Assembly (NCBI RefSeq): GCF_000967725.1 | Contig: NZ_JXYE01000002.1 | Location: 930,001 to 994,000, forward strand | Length of the DNA: 64,000 nucleotides | From: Loktanella sp. S4079 | GTDB lineage: Bacteria > Pseudomonadota > Alphaproteobacteria > Rhodobacterales > Rhodobacteraceae | Direction: 5' to 3' | In this document: positions 8,652 to 16,513 of the stretch, piece by piece | Layout of the letters: each line of letters starts with the position of its first letter | Numbering within the stretch: position 1 is the stretch's first letter | The notes under the pieces: model-generated | What the model was told of the DNA's origin: nothing | Seen by the model: the letters and a program-made list of their open reading frames with translations, nothing else | Database searches by the model: none | Translations under genes and position numbers: made by a program

Positions 8652-9532
8652 TTGCGCAGGCTCCCGCCCGTATTCGCGCCAGAGCTACGCGGAATGTTGA
8701 CCAACCAATCGTCACCAGGAAGATCAGGAAAGCCTTGGAAGTTTATGAAATTGCTAAACTTTTCACGGCATGTAATACCGCGCTTATCACAGCCTGCAAC
8801 AAGTCGCAAAATATCTTCCGTTCCTATCGCAGCACGAATGGGTTCCCAGAGGGTGATAATGCGCCGCGTACCTTCGGTCACATCAGACTTGATCACGCCA
8901 CGCAGCCCGTTTGCCGCGCCCGTTTCAACGATCAACTGTCCGCCCTCAAACCAACGCGCGTTAAATGGCGATATCCCCTCAAAAACAAAACTTTGACCTT
9001 CGGTGGCCGCAGCGACCGACGCAGTAGTACTAAAGGCAGGGTCCAATAGGTCCACGCCGCAACGGGCATCCCCCAAAACAGCACTGCATGTCTTGAGATA
9101 CGAGCGCCCTTGCGGTTGGTTTAACGCCTCGGTCAAGCCCCGTAGTTCGGCCTGAAATCCACCGTTTGCACGCGTGATTTCCCCGACGCTGCCCTGAAAT
9201 CGCAATTGCCGTGCCTCTGGGTCGTCCCATTGCACCAACCATATACGAACCTGCGCGCCATCATAACGCCCTGCGTCAATATCAGCTTCGGTGATGGCAC
9301 TATCTGACAATACGCCAACCGCCTCGGTATTATTGACCGATAGCCCGCTTGTGCTCGCCAGTGCACGCGCGCTTAGACCGTTCTCGGGCTTAAAGGTCAT
9401 CCCATCGAATACGATCACTTGATCATGATCTGTAAAGCCAAGCGTGAAACCATCGGTCCGCTCAAGCGCCCAACAATAACAGGTGTGTGTCGCACCGACT
9501 GAGAGATGCGAAAGCAAGGATGCGTTGGTCAT
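8648..9532 (-). CDS. GTA g13: baseplate hub protein (DUF2163)
   Basis: A 294-aa phage hub-like protein (DUF2163 family) with the GTA-typical C-terminus INFQGFPDLPGDDW. Four cysteines occur in two pairs (KTCSAVLGDARCG and GCDKRGITCREKF), a spacing like that of Fe-S-binding tail-tip proteins such as lambda gpL; metal binding here is inferred. It overlaps g12 and g14 by 4 bp each. Confidence 0.9.
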   Translation of the reverse strand: MTNASLLSHLSVGATHTCYCWALERTDGFTLGFTDHDQVIVFDGMTFKPENGLSARALASTSGLSVNNTEAVGVLSDSAITEADIDAGRYDGAQVRIWLVQWDDPEARQLRFQGSVGEITRANGGFQAELRGLTEALNQPQGRSYLKTCSAVLGDARCGVDLLDPAFSTTASVAAATEGQSFVFEGISPFNARWFEGGQLIVETGAANGLRGVIKSDVTEGTRRIITLWEPIRAAIGTEDILRLVAGCDKRGITCREKFSNFINFQGFPDLPGDDWLVNIPRSSGANTGGSLRK

Positions 9533-10161
9533 ACACGCACCTCAACAATCGGCACATTCGGGATTTCACCCGCTTGGAAGTTCGACACAGAGGTCATAAT
9601 TGAATCGGTATCAAACCGCACTGGTACGTCGAATTCAAAGCCCGCACGAATATCTGCCCCGACATCAGGAGGATGCCCAAAGGTCAGCACCCCTGTGGTA
9701 TGGTCAATTTCGTAATCAACGCCTTCGCGCTGCTCGACCGCACCAATGGCGACGTGCACACTGCCCACCACAGGTTTCGCGATGGGGCGCACATAGCTGG
9801 TCTCACCCGAGCGGTAAGTCTTGCTTAGCTGAAAAGTCGCGCGTGTTTCGTCACCTACCCCGATCAACTGATCACCTGCCTCGACTTCTTTGGACGGCGA
9901 ACACGACTTAAAGTCACTCCAGTCCTTCCAACGAAAACCGATCAATTGTCCCTGTCGGGCCTCAAAAAACGAAATCAACGTTTCAACATCGTCGAGCGAC
10001 CGCAGCCCCATGCCCGCGTCATAGCGGCGCCTTGCATGGGCCCAGGGCGTGTTGCGTTCCTCAAATCCATTCGCGAGCGTAACAATGTCAGTGCGCCGCT
10101 CTGGCCCGCCCACGGACCCAAAGCTCAATGAGGCAGGAAACCGAATGTCATGAAATGTCAT
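9529..10161 (-). CDS. GTA g12: distal tail protein (DUF2460)
   Basis: A 210-aa DUF2460-family protein, beginning MTFHDIRFPASLSFGS, with LANGFEERNTPWAHARRRYD near residues 26-46 as in other GTA and siphophage distal tail proteins. It forms the ring linking the tail tube to the baseplate hub. It follows g11 by 9 bp and overlaps g13. Confidence 0.9.
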   Translation of the reverse strand: MTFHDIRFPASLSFGSVGGPERRTDIVTLANGFEERNTPWAHARRRYDAGMGLRSLDDVETLISFFEARQGQLIGFRWKDWSDFKSCSPSKEVEAGDQLIGVGDETRATFQLSKTYRSGETSYVRPIAKPVVGSVHVAIGAVEQREGVDYEIDHTTGVLTFGHPPDVGADIRAGFEFDVPVRFDTDSIMTSVSNFQAGEIPNVPIVEVRV

Positions 10162-10170
10162 GATGACCTC

Positions 10171-10830
10171 TTATCTGTTACGTTGACCACGCCCCAAGGC
10201 GCGCGCCATCTGCGATGCAATCTGACCTTGTGATCGTTGAAAGCTTTGTGCATCGGGGCTTGAGATATTCATGTTGACGGTCACTGCTCCGCCGCCCTGA
10301 CTCCGCACACCAAGTCGCCCATCAGCACCGCGTGTCAGCGGCATGATGGCTTCGGGGCCAGCTTCGCCCATCAGGCCAGTGCCACCGCGCATGGGAAAGG
10401 TCACCGGGCTGCTGACAACGCCACCTTTTGCAAAGGGCATCACGCGCCCCTGACTAAACGCACCGCCATCGGCAAAGGGCATCATACTAGCGACTGCCGA
10501 GTTCAGCCCATCAGCTACAGCACCACCCAGATGGTTCATCACCGGATTTACAGCCGCAGAATAGGCCGTGTTGATCATCGATTGTGCCAACCCGCTCAGC
10601 GCATCAGACAATTTCGTGCCATCCAGCACCAACCCATCAAATGCGCGCCGCAACCCGCCCGAAAATCCGCGTTCCAGATTGCCCAAATCTCGTGTTGTGT
10701 CCGCCAATGCGGTTTGCACCCCACGCAACTGGCTATCGAACGCAGCGGTGACCTGCGCGGCGTCGCCAATCGTTTGTTCCAGCGCCGAGACATCGCTGTC
10801 GAGCTGGTCAATTTTATCTAAACTATCCAT
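10171..10830 (-). CDS. GTA g11: tape measure protein
   Basis: A 219-aa protein whose N-terminal half is predicted coiled coil (heptad-like, starting MDSLDKIDQLDSDVSALEQT), followed by a Gly/Ala-rich hydrophobic region with FADGGAFSQGRVMPFAKGG, typical of tape-measure C-termini. The very short length fits the short tails of RcGTA particles. Its start overlaps the g10.1 stop by 8 bp. Confidence 0.87.
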   Translation of the reverse strand: MDSLDKIDQLDSDVSALEQTIGDAAQVTAAFDSQLRGVQTALADTTRDLGNLERGFSGGLRRAFDGLVLDGTKLSDALSGLAQSMINTAYSAAVNPVMNHLGGAVADGLNSAVASMMPFADGGAFSQGRVMPFAKGGVVSSPVTFPMRGGTGLMGEAGPEAIMPLTRGADGRLGVRSQGGGAVTVNMNISSPDAQSFQRSQGQIASQMARALGRGQRNR

Positions 10831-11026
10831 TCACACTCTCCTTTCGTGCATCAGGAAATGCGGCCTGCAATGCGGCCAACCGCTCGCGGCCCATAGGTGC
10901 AGTCACCTGCTGAAGGCCCAACATCGTTTGCAGCTCTAAAGGTGTTAACGCCCAAAACTGCGCGGGCGTCAGACGCAGCCCATGAAGGCCCGCATGCATC
11001 AGTCCCGGCCAATCCAAACCAATCAT
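10823..11026 (-). CDS. GTA g10.1: tail assembly chaperone
   Basis: A 67-aa protein (MIGLDWPGLMHAGLHGLRLT) with the LTPAQFWALTPLEL motif of short phage tail assembly chaperones found between g10 and g11 in GTA clusters. It overlaps g10 by 4 bp and g11 by 8 bp. Confidence 0.87.
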   Translation of the reverse strand: MIGLDWPGLMHAGLHGLRLTPAQFWALTPLELQTMLGLQQVTAPMGRERLAALQAAFPDARKESVNG

Positions 11027-11337
11027 GTCGGCATCGCAAACGCCCGCGCAAGCAAGGTCGCCGCCAACTGTGCAGCCCCCACGGGACCACCAGCAATCTC
11101 TGCCGTCATCAGATCCTCTGACGTCCCCTCCCAGCCCGCGCCGCGTAATCCGGCAACAATGACCGCCATCACGTCGCGGCTGGAAAAGGCACCGCCCTCG
11201 AACCGACGAATAAGATCAATCAATGATCCTTCGCCAAGATTGGCTTCGAGTTCAGCGAGAGCCCCCAAAGTCAGTTTGCAGGTATAGGCTACGCCATCAA
11301 TGCGTACTTCGGCCTCGCCGGTCCAAGGGTTTGCCAT
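11023..11337 (-). CDS. GTA g10: tail tube chaperone-type protein
   Basis: A 104-aa GTA family protein beginning MANPWTGEAEVRIDG, with LTLGALAELEANLGE. This pattern is specific to the GTA tail-chaperone family (gp10). It acts with g10.1 in tape-measure and tail-tube assembly by analogy with phage G and GT proteins. No frameshift is needed, since g10.1 has its own start. Confidence 0.88.
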   Translation of the reverse strand: MANPWTGEAEVRIDGVAYTCKLTLGALAELEANLGEGSLIDLIRRFEGGAFSSRDVMAVIVAGLRGAGWEGTSEDLMTAEIAGGPVGAAQLAATLLARAFAMPT

Positions 11338-11753
11338 TAGATCAACGCCGTAAAGCTAAGCGCACCAGCCGATGACAACGATAACTCGTATGTCGCCTCG
11401 CCATTGTGCGACCCCGCATATTCAATAGCACTGATTTGGAACGGGCCTTCTACTGTGCCAAAGTCAGGAATAATCACCTGAAAATTGGGTGTTTCACCGT
11501 CAAAGAAAATCTGGCGCGCGCGCTCGTCAGTGGCGTCATCCTTAAAGACACCTGACCCAGAGATCGAAGCCGTCTTAACGCCTGCACCACCAAGCAATTC
11601 GCGCCAACCGCCTGTGCTCTCGAGGCTGGTGACATCAACGCTTTCCGCATTAAAGCTGATGCGTGTGGCGCGCAGACCCGCGACTGTCTCGAATAGGCCG
11701 TCGCCGGTCATGTCAATTTTGACCAAAAGGTCTTTGCCGTTTTGGGCTACCAT
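11337..11753 (-). CDS. GTA g9: major tail tube protein
   Basis: A 138-aa protein with NGKDLLVKIDMTGDG at the N-terminus and VTSLESTGGWRELLGGAGVK, the signature of the TP901-1-type major tail protein family used by GTAs. It forms the hexameric tail tube. Its stop overlaps the g10 start by one base. Confidence 0.9.
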   Translation of the reverse strand: MVAQNGKDLLVKIDMTGDGLFETVAGLRATRISFNAESVDVTSLESTGGWRELLGGAGVKTASISGSGVFKDDATDERARQIFFDGETPNFQVIIPDFGTVEGPFQISAIEYAGSHNGEATYELSLSSAGALSFTALI

Positions 11754-11775
11754 AGCCTTCTACTCCTTATGGGGG

Positions 11776-12189
11776 TTAAACATCATCCGCGACACGGGCG
11801 CGGAAAATCAGGTTAATCTGACGCATATCGCCGGTGCCGACGCGCGCGGCCTTAGCCTTGTAAAAACTCAACGACACCAGAGCTCCGCGGCTCAAAGGCA
11901 GCTCCGCATCAACCAGCGCATCTGACACAGCAGCCGCGGCCGATTTTGCTGTCGAAAACCCGGCACTTTCGGTCACGACCGATATTGTAAACTCGTGAAC
12001 TGCTCCGCCGCCCGTCTTGTCAGAGGCATCGCGCACATCCTCGGCCCCCAGCACCACATAAAGTGGTGGTAGGCTCCCGGCGGGCAAAGCATCGTAAATC
12101 GCGCTCCCGACCAGATTGCTCAACGCCGGGTCTTGGGAAAGACATTCATAAACTGCGGCCTGCAAGGCCGATGCAACACCATAGCTCAT
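11776..12189 (-). CDS. GTA g8: tail terminator protein (DUF3168)
   Basis: A 137-aa DUF3168-family protein (MSYGVASALQAAVYECLSQD) that caps the tail tube at the neck. The family pattern IYDALPAGSLPPLYVVLGAE is intact. It overlaps g7 by 4 bp. Confidence 0.89.
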   Translation of the reverse strand: MSYGVASALQAAVYECLSQDPALSNLVGSAIYDALPAGSLPPLYVVLGAEDVRDASDKTGGGAVHEFTISVVTESAGFSTAKSAAAAVSDALVDAELPLSRGALVSLSFYKAKAARVGTGDMRQINLIFRARVADDV

Positions 12190-12524
12190 GATGCAGTCTC
12201 CTCTACGGCATGACAGGTCAGGAACCTTGCATCCGCATCCTGCTCTGCCACGGCTGTAATGTTGAAAACGCGGTTGCCTTCACGAAAACGTTGCCCTGCA
12301 ACCGGGCGTGAGGCAGCCCCTTCTTGGGCGGCGCGCACTGTGATACGGTACGGAACACGCGACACGCTGGCCGCAAATGCAGCGGCCTCGCGCCCAGTGC
12401 CGGCCTTAATCGCGGCCCATAGAATTCCCAATGGCTGCCATTCACGGATATAGCCTCCGGCGCCATCGCTGACTTGCTGCGGCGCTTCAAGAACCAGCGC
12501 ACGGTTTAACCTTTGCGCCTTCAT
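12186..12524 (-). CDS. GTA g7: head-tail closure protein
   Basis: A 112-aa phage head closure protein of the SPP1 gp16-like family, with VSDGAGGYIREWQPLGILWAA (first part VSDGAGGYIREW) and a FNITAVAEQD strand near the end. It sits between adaptor and tail terminator and overlaps both neighbours by 4 bp. Confidence 0.88.
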   Translation of the reverse strand: MKAQRLNRALVLEAPQQVSDGAGGYIREWQPLGILWAAIKAGTGREAAAFAASVSRVPYRITVRAAQEGAASRPVAGQRFREGNRVFNITAVAEQDADARFLTCHAVEETAS

Positions 12525-13120
12525 ACCGGGTTCCCCATAAACAGGCGGACCGTGCGGTACTGTTCGATCAAGGCCGACACACCAAATGGCATCGCTGCGG
12601 TGCCATGATTAACATCGTGACGAAATTCATAGTAATGCGCCGCCAACATCAAAGCGGCATGCCCCAGATCAGCAGGCAAATCTGACCACTCGGGACCAAA
12701 GCCAGCCATAAATCCAATACGAACTGATCCGTTCATTGGGATATGTGGTAGCGCCGTTCCAGCGGCCTTGAGACTTGGGCGCTGATTGTCTGGCTCAAGA
12801 TACCAACTGTCAGCATCTGCAACAGTTTCATCGCCATTTTGCGCAGTAACACTCAGGTTAGAAATTGCGCTTACTGGGGCAACAGGTAGCGGCTGACGAC
12901 GTGCATCGCGCCACGCGGTCAATGTCCAGCTAAATTCGCGTTCAATAAGGATCTTACCTGTCCGCGCTTCGATGGCAGCGGTGGCCGCGCGCAAATAGCT
13001 TTCCAAAACACCGTCTTGTAACCCATCATCGGAGAAACCCGAACCAAGGCGCAAATGGTCTTTGAATTGTGCGACCGGTAGCGCCGATTGTGGCACGGTG
13101 GTCTCTTCGACTAACATCAT
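12521..13120 (-). CDS. GTA g6: head-tail connector/adaptor protein
   Basis: A 199-aa protein with the gp6-like connector fold pattern: FKDHLRLGSGFSDD near residue 19, then VLESYLRAATAAIEARTGK, and an all-helical C-terminus LGHAALMLAAHYYEFR. It docks under the portal ring. A structured 154-bp gap separates it from the capsid gene upstream. Confidence 0.89.
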   Translation of the reverse strand: MMLVEETTVPQSALPVAQFKDHLRLGSGFSDDGLQDGVLESYLRAATAAIEARTGKILIEREFSWTLTAWRDARRQPLPVAPVSAISNLSVTAQNGDETVADADSWYLEPDNQRPSLKAAGTALPHIPMNGSVRIGFMAGFGPEWSDLPADLGHAALMLAAHYYEFRHDVNHGTAAMPFGVSALIEQYRTVRLFMGNPV

Positions 13121-13166
13121 GGATTATCTCCGAAAATCTCTGATATTTTGATTGATCAGGTCAAAA

Positions 13167-13260
13167 CCCCGGACATGACGGACCAGCGCCACTCGGACGG
13201 AAGGAAAATGCTGGACAACACTGGCCCGCATATATGTCCGGGGAACGGGGGCTTACCCCC
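13167..13260 (-). promoter_or_regulatory. Large RNA hairpin pair after the GTA capsid gene
   Basis: In the g5-g6 gap, the minus-strand transcript first forms GGGGG-TAAG-CCCCC (13247-13260). A long hairpin follows with a perfect 10-bp outer stem CCCCGGACAT / ATGTCCGGGG (13234-13243 with 13167-13176) and an inner 7-bp stem GGGCCAG / CTGGTCC (13221-13227 with 13180-13186, one G-U pair). TTTT follows the outer stem. It could be a leaky terminator or an RNA-stability element that raises capsid mRNA over downstream genes. Confidence 0.55.
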
Positions 13261-13274
13261 TGCTCACAACGGGC

Positions 13275-14459
13275 TTAGCTCGTTGCGAATTTCAGCAGTT
13301 TGATCGCGGCAAAGTCGCTGACGGCACCACCCACGCGTTTGGTCGCATAAAACAGCACATGTGGCTTGGCCGAGAACGGATCGCGCAGCACGCGCAAATC
13401 TGGACGTTCAGCAACGGTGTAACCCGCACCAAAGTCGCCAAAGGCAATCGCTGTCGCATCAGCGGCAATGTCAGGCATATCCTCGGCAATCAGCACCGGG
13501 TAACCCATCAGGCGCGCTGGCTCGCCCGCAGCCAGACCATCAGACCACAAGAAACGACCATCATTGTCTTTGAGCTTGCGGATGGTGCCAGCAGTTTTCG
13601 AATTCATTACGAATGTACCATTCGCACGGTATTCAGCACCCAGCGCATAAACCAGATCGACAATTGCGTCACCGCCATCAATGCCACCCGTTGTGCCAGT
13701 CGGGACATAGCCCAGGTTGCCCCATGCCCAAACGTCATTATCAACTGTTGGATAGTTCAGCAGACCTGTGGGTTTATCGATACCGTCGCCGTTAATAAAT
13801 GCGCCCGCTTCAGAGCGCGCAAATTTATCTGCGATACGACCGGCCAGCCAGCCTTCGATGTCGAACGCGCTATCATCCAACAATCGCTGTGACGCTTTGG
13901 GCAGCGCAGACAGTTCGTGCAATGGAATGGTGATACGATCGATCTGCGGCGTATCCGTTTCAGCAGTTGCGGTTGTCTCGGTTGCCCAACCAGCACCCAT
14001 TTCAGTGTGGTCAACCAGCACATCATATGATGTCGCATCAACGCTCACGACATTGGCAATCGCCCGGATCGAGGCAGTCGAAGACAGCGTGCCCTTGATT
14101 GTATCAGACGTCTGTGGATCAACCAGATAACCGCCATCTGCTGCCACAGCAGTGTTCATCGACTTACCGTCCAGCTCTAGACCACGCAGCGCGTCATCAT
14201 CGCCCGAACGCAGATAGGCAGCAAAGGCTTTCTGATGTGGTGCATCTTCGGTGGCACAATTGGCCAATGCTGTGCGCGCGTTCATCATTGTCTTACGGTC
14301 CAGCTTGTTCATCCGGTCATCCTGTTTTTGAATTTTGGCACTAATGCCGTTAGAAAACTCTTTGAATTCACTTACAAATCCGGCAATCGCCGCATTCAGT
14401 TCCCGGGCAGGAGACACATCTTCTCCGACCCGAGAATTGCTCTCAGTTTTGATCATCAA
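13275..14459 (-). CDS. GTA g5: HK97-fold major capsid protein
   Basis: A 394-aa HK97-like capsid protein. Residues about 1-100 are a charged helical/coiled-coil scaffold-like delta domain; the mature part probably starts near KSMNTAVAADGGYLV, where related capsids are cut by the g4 protease. The family motifs GYLVDPQ, EIEGWLAGRIADKFAR-like FDIEGWLAGRIADKF and AFINGDGIDKPTG are present. The frame is intact. Structured RNA follows the stop. Confidence 0.93.
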   Translation of the reverse strand: MMIKTESNSRVGEDVSPARELNAAIAGFVSEFKEFSNGISAKIQKQDDRMNKLDRKTMMNARTALANCATEDAPHQKAFAAYLRSGDDDALRGLELDGKSMNTAVAADGGYLVDPQTSDTIKGTLSSTASIRAIANVVSVDATSYDVLVDHTEMGAGWATETTATAETDTPQIDRITIPLHELSALPKASQRLLDDSAFDIEGWLAGRIADKFARSEAGAFINGDGIDKPTGLLNYPTVDNDVWAWGNLGYVPTGTTGGIDGGDAIVDLVYALGAEYRANGTFVMNSKTAGTIRKLKDNDGRFLWSDGLAAGEPARLMGYPVLIAEDMPDIAADATAIAFGDFGAGYTVAERPDLRVLRDPFSAKPHVLFYATKRVGGAVSDFAAIKLLKFATS

Positions 14460-14485
14460 TCAGTCCTTAGATTGTTGTGGCTGGG

Positions 14486-15016
14486 CTAACCCATCGCCAT
14501 CAGGCGGCGTGCATCTTCAAATGCAGCGGCCAGTTCACGCAGTGGCGCATACGTCGGGTCATCGCCCTTCGCAGCAACACGTGCATCAGGAAGCATAGGA
14601 AAGGTCACGAGTGACACCTCCCACAGCTCCAACTGAGACAAAAGGCGTCCACCCTTGTCGTCCTTTTGGGCCTTAACGGTGCGGTATCCTATCGACAAAC
14701 CGTCGATGGCACCAGCACTGACCAGCGACGCTGCCTCGCGCCCCTTTGCCACATCAGTGAGCAAGCGCCCCTTGACCCACAGACCGCGATCATCCTCGCG
14801 AACCTCATCCCAAACGCCAATCGGTTGTGCCGGGTCATGTTGCCAAAGCATCTTGATCTGACGCCCCTTTGCCAAAGACGCGCGATAGGCTCCGGGCATC
14901 ACTGTATCACCACCCTGATCGGGCAAACCAAACAGCGACGCATAACCGCTGATCACCGAACCATCGGTCACCGTCACATCCGCACCGACATGGCAGAATT
15001 TATGTTCCAAACTCAT
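14486..15016 (-). CDS. GTA g4: HK97-family prohead protease
   Basis: A 176-aa protease starting MSLEHKFCHVG, with SGYASLFGLPDQGGDTVMPG, the catalytic His in LWQHDPAQPIG, and the Ser region GAIDGLSIGYRT of the S78 prohead protease family. It matures the capsid by removing the delta domain. The start at 15016 gives a 4-bp overlap with g3.5; a longer frame upstream would run into that gene. Confidence 0.9.
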   Translation of the reverse strand: MSLEHKFCHVGADVTVTDGSVISGYASLFGLPDQGGDTVMPGAYRASLAKGRQIKMLWQHDPAQPIGVWDEVREDDRGLWVKGRLLTDVAKGREAASLVSAGAIDGLSIGYRTVKAQKDDKGGRLLSQLELWEVSLVTFPMLPDARVAAKGDDPTYAPLRELAAAFEDARRLMAMG

Positions 15017-15225
15017 AGCGCTCTCCCGCTTAGTGCTTTCACAATTTCGAAAACCAAAAGACCAAAACACCCACAGACGACCGCCCAAATTTGGCGCTCT
15101 AGACGTGTCACCATGAACTCGATCCGCCCTAGGCGCACATCAACCTGCGCAAACCAAAAGTCCGAGACGACCGGTCTGGTGCTACGATGTGGTTTTCCCT
15201 CGAGATCAACGACCTTACCCGGCAT
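15013..15225 (-). CDS. GTA g3.5: small membrane-anchored protein
   Basis: A 70-aa protein starting MPGKVVDLEG at 15225, chosen because GAGG lies 6 bases upstream. Its C-terminal half has one hydrophobic segment (IWAVVCGCFGLLVFEIV). It occupies the position of orfg3.5 between portal and protease genes in GTA clusters. The exact role is unknown. It overlaps g3 by 11 bp and g4 by 4 bp. Confidence 0.8.
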   Translation of the reverse strand: MPGKVVDLEGKPHRSTRPVVSDFWFAQVDVRLGRIEFMVTRLERQIWAVVCGCFGLLVFEIVKALSGRAL

Positions 15226-16396
15226 CGCCAACCTCAATCGCTGGCAGACCAAGCAATGCACGTTTTTCAGGATCGGTCAGAAAAACCGCGTCACTCACGC
15301 GGCGCCACTGCGCGTCACGCTCGACCGAAAGCGCTGGGATCTGATCCAAATCTGGTTTCAACTCAAAGTCTTCACCGCAGAAATCCGACAACCAATCTGC
15401 AATCGTGCTGGTCACACGGCTCACAAGAGGTAAGACAGTCAGTCGATAAAACGCACGATTGGCCTCTTGGTAATTGGCATAGGTCGCATCACCCGGAATG
15501 CCCAACAGCATCGGCGGAACACCAAAGGCGATAGCAATCTCGCGCGCCGCGGCCTCTTTGGTCTTCTGGAACTCCATATCTGACGGCGAGAAACCCATCG
15601 GCTTCCAGTCCAACCCACCCTCTAAGAGCATCGGACGCCCGGCATTGCGCGCGCCTTGATGTTGGGTTTCCATTTCACTGAGCAACCGATCATATTGATC
15701 CGCCGACAATGATCCTTGACCGTCAGAACCTTTATACACGATGGCACCAGATGGACGGGCGGCATTATCCAGCAACGCCTTGGACCAACGCGAAGCCGCA
15801 TTATGAACATCCACGGCATTTGCCGCCGCCTGAAGCGCGGACAGCCCATAATGGTCATCCTGCGGATGGAAGTTCTTGATATGACAGATCGGCCCCTGCC
15901 CGTCTGTGACAGTGAAACGATGCTTGCGCCCGTTAACACTATATTCATACGCCGCAGGCCAGCCATCGGCACCAGGTACAATCGCCATGCGGTCCGAGCG
16001 CAACACATGTAGCTCAAGCGGTAAACCTTCGTCACCAACGGCCTCAAGATACCCATTGCCCGTCAACAAGAGTTGACCAACAACCGCCTCGAATAGCTCA
16101 GCGCGGCCTTGTCCAGCATTCGGCCGCTTGAGCAGCGACAGCACCGGGTGCACATCATAGCGTCGGGCGCTATCTTGCAACACTACCGGCACAGCGGCTG
16201 CGGCTTCGGCAATCATCTTGACCGCACGAAAACCGATTGGGTTATGCGTAAACCCGGTGCGGGTCAGCGACACTGTATCGCGCGGACTCCACGCGACACG
16301 ACCCGCGCCAGACATCGCCCGAACACGCCCCGTAGCCGAGGCCTTTGCCTCTGGCACAGGCCGCTCAGGCGTCGCGCGGTTCAAGAATTCAAACAT
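15215..16396 (-). CDS. GTA g3: portal protein
   Basis: A 393-aa HK97-type portal protein. Family features include the N-terminal VSLTRTGFTHNPIGFRAVKM, the central NGYLEAVGDEG strand and the C-terminal FGVPPMLLGIPGDATYANYQEA motif. It forms the DNA entry/exit ring of the capsid and the docking site for the terminase. Confidence 0.92.
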   Translation of the reverse strand: MFEFLNRATPERPVPEAKASATGRVRAMSGAGRVAWSPRDTVSLTRTGFTHNPIGFRAVKMIAEAAAAVPVVLQDSARRYDVHPVLSLLKRPNAGQGRAELFEAVVGQLLLTGNGYLEAVGDEGLPLELHVLRSDRMAIVPGADGWPAAYEYSVNGRKHRFTVTDGQGPICHIKNFHPQDDHYGLSALQAAANAVDVHNAASRWSKALLDNAARPSGAIVYKGSDGQGSLSADQYDRLLSEMETQHQGARNAGRPMLLEGGLDWKPMGFSPSDMEFQKTKEAAAREIAIAFGVPPMLLGIPGDATYANYQEANRAFYRLTVLPLVSRVTSTIADWLSDFCGEDFELKPDLDQIPALSVERDAQWRRVSDAVFLTDPEKRALLGLPAIEVGDAG

Positions 16397-16513
16397 TCAA
16401 AACTCCTTTGGGGGCGATCCGTCGAGGTGACGTCCCGCGTTCCATGAAAAACAATTTGCATTTAAATGATTACAAAGTTGGTAGGGATGCGTACGCACCC
16501 CTACGCAACGGCA

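Noticed and set aside
10823-11337. Programmed frameshift between tail chaperone genes g10 and g10.1
   Set aside because: g10.1 has its own ATG with a 4-bp overlap and no slippery heptamer was seen; GTAs encode these as separate proteins.
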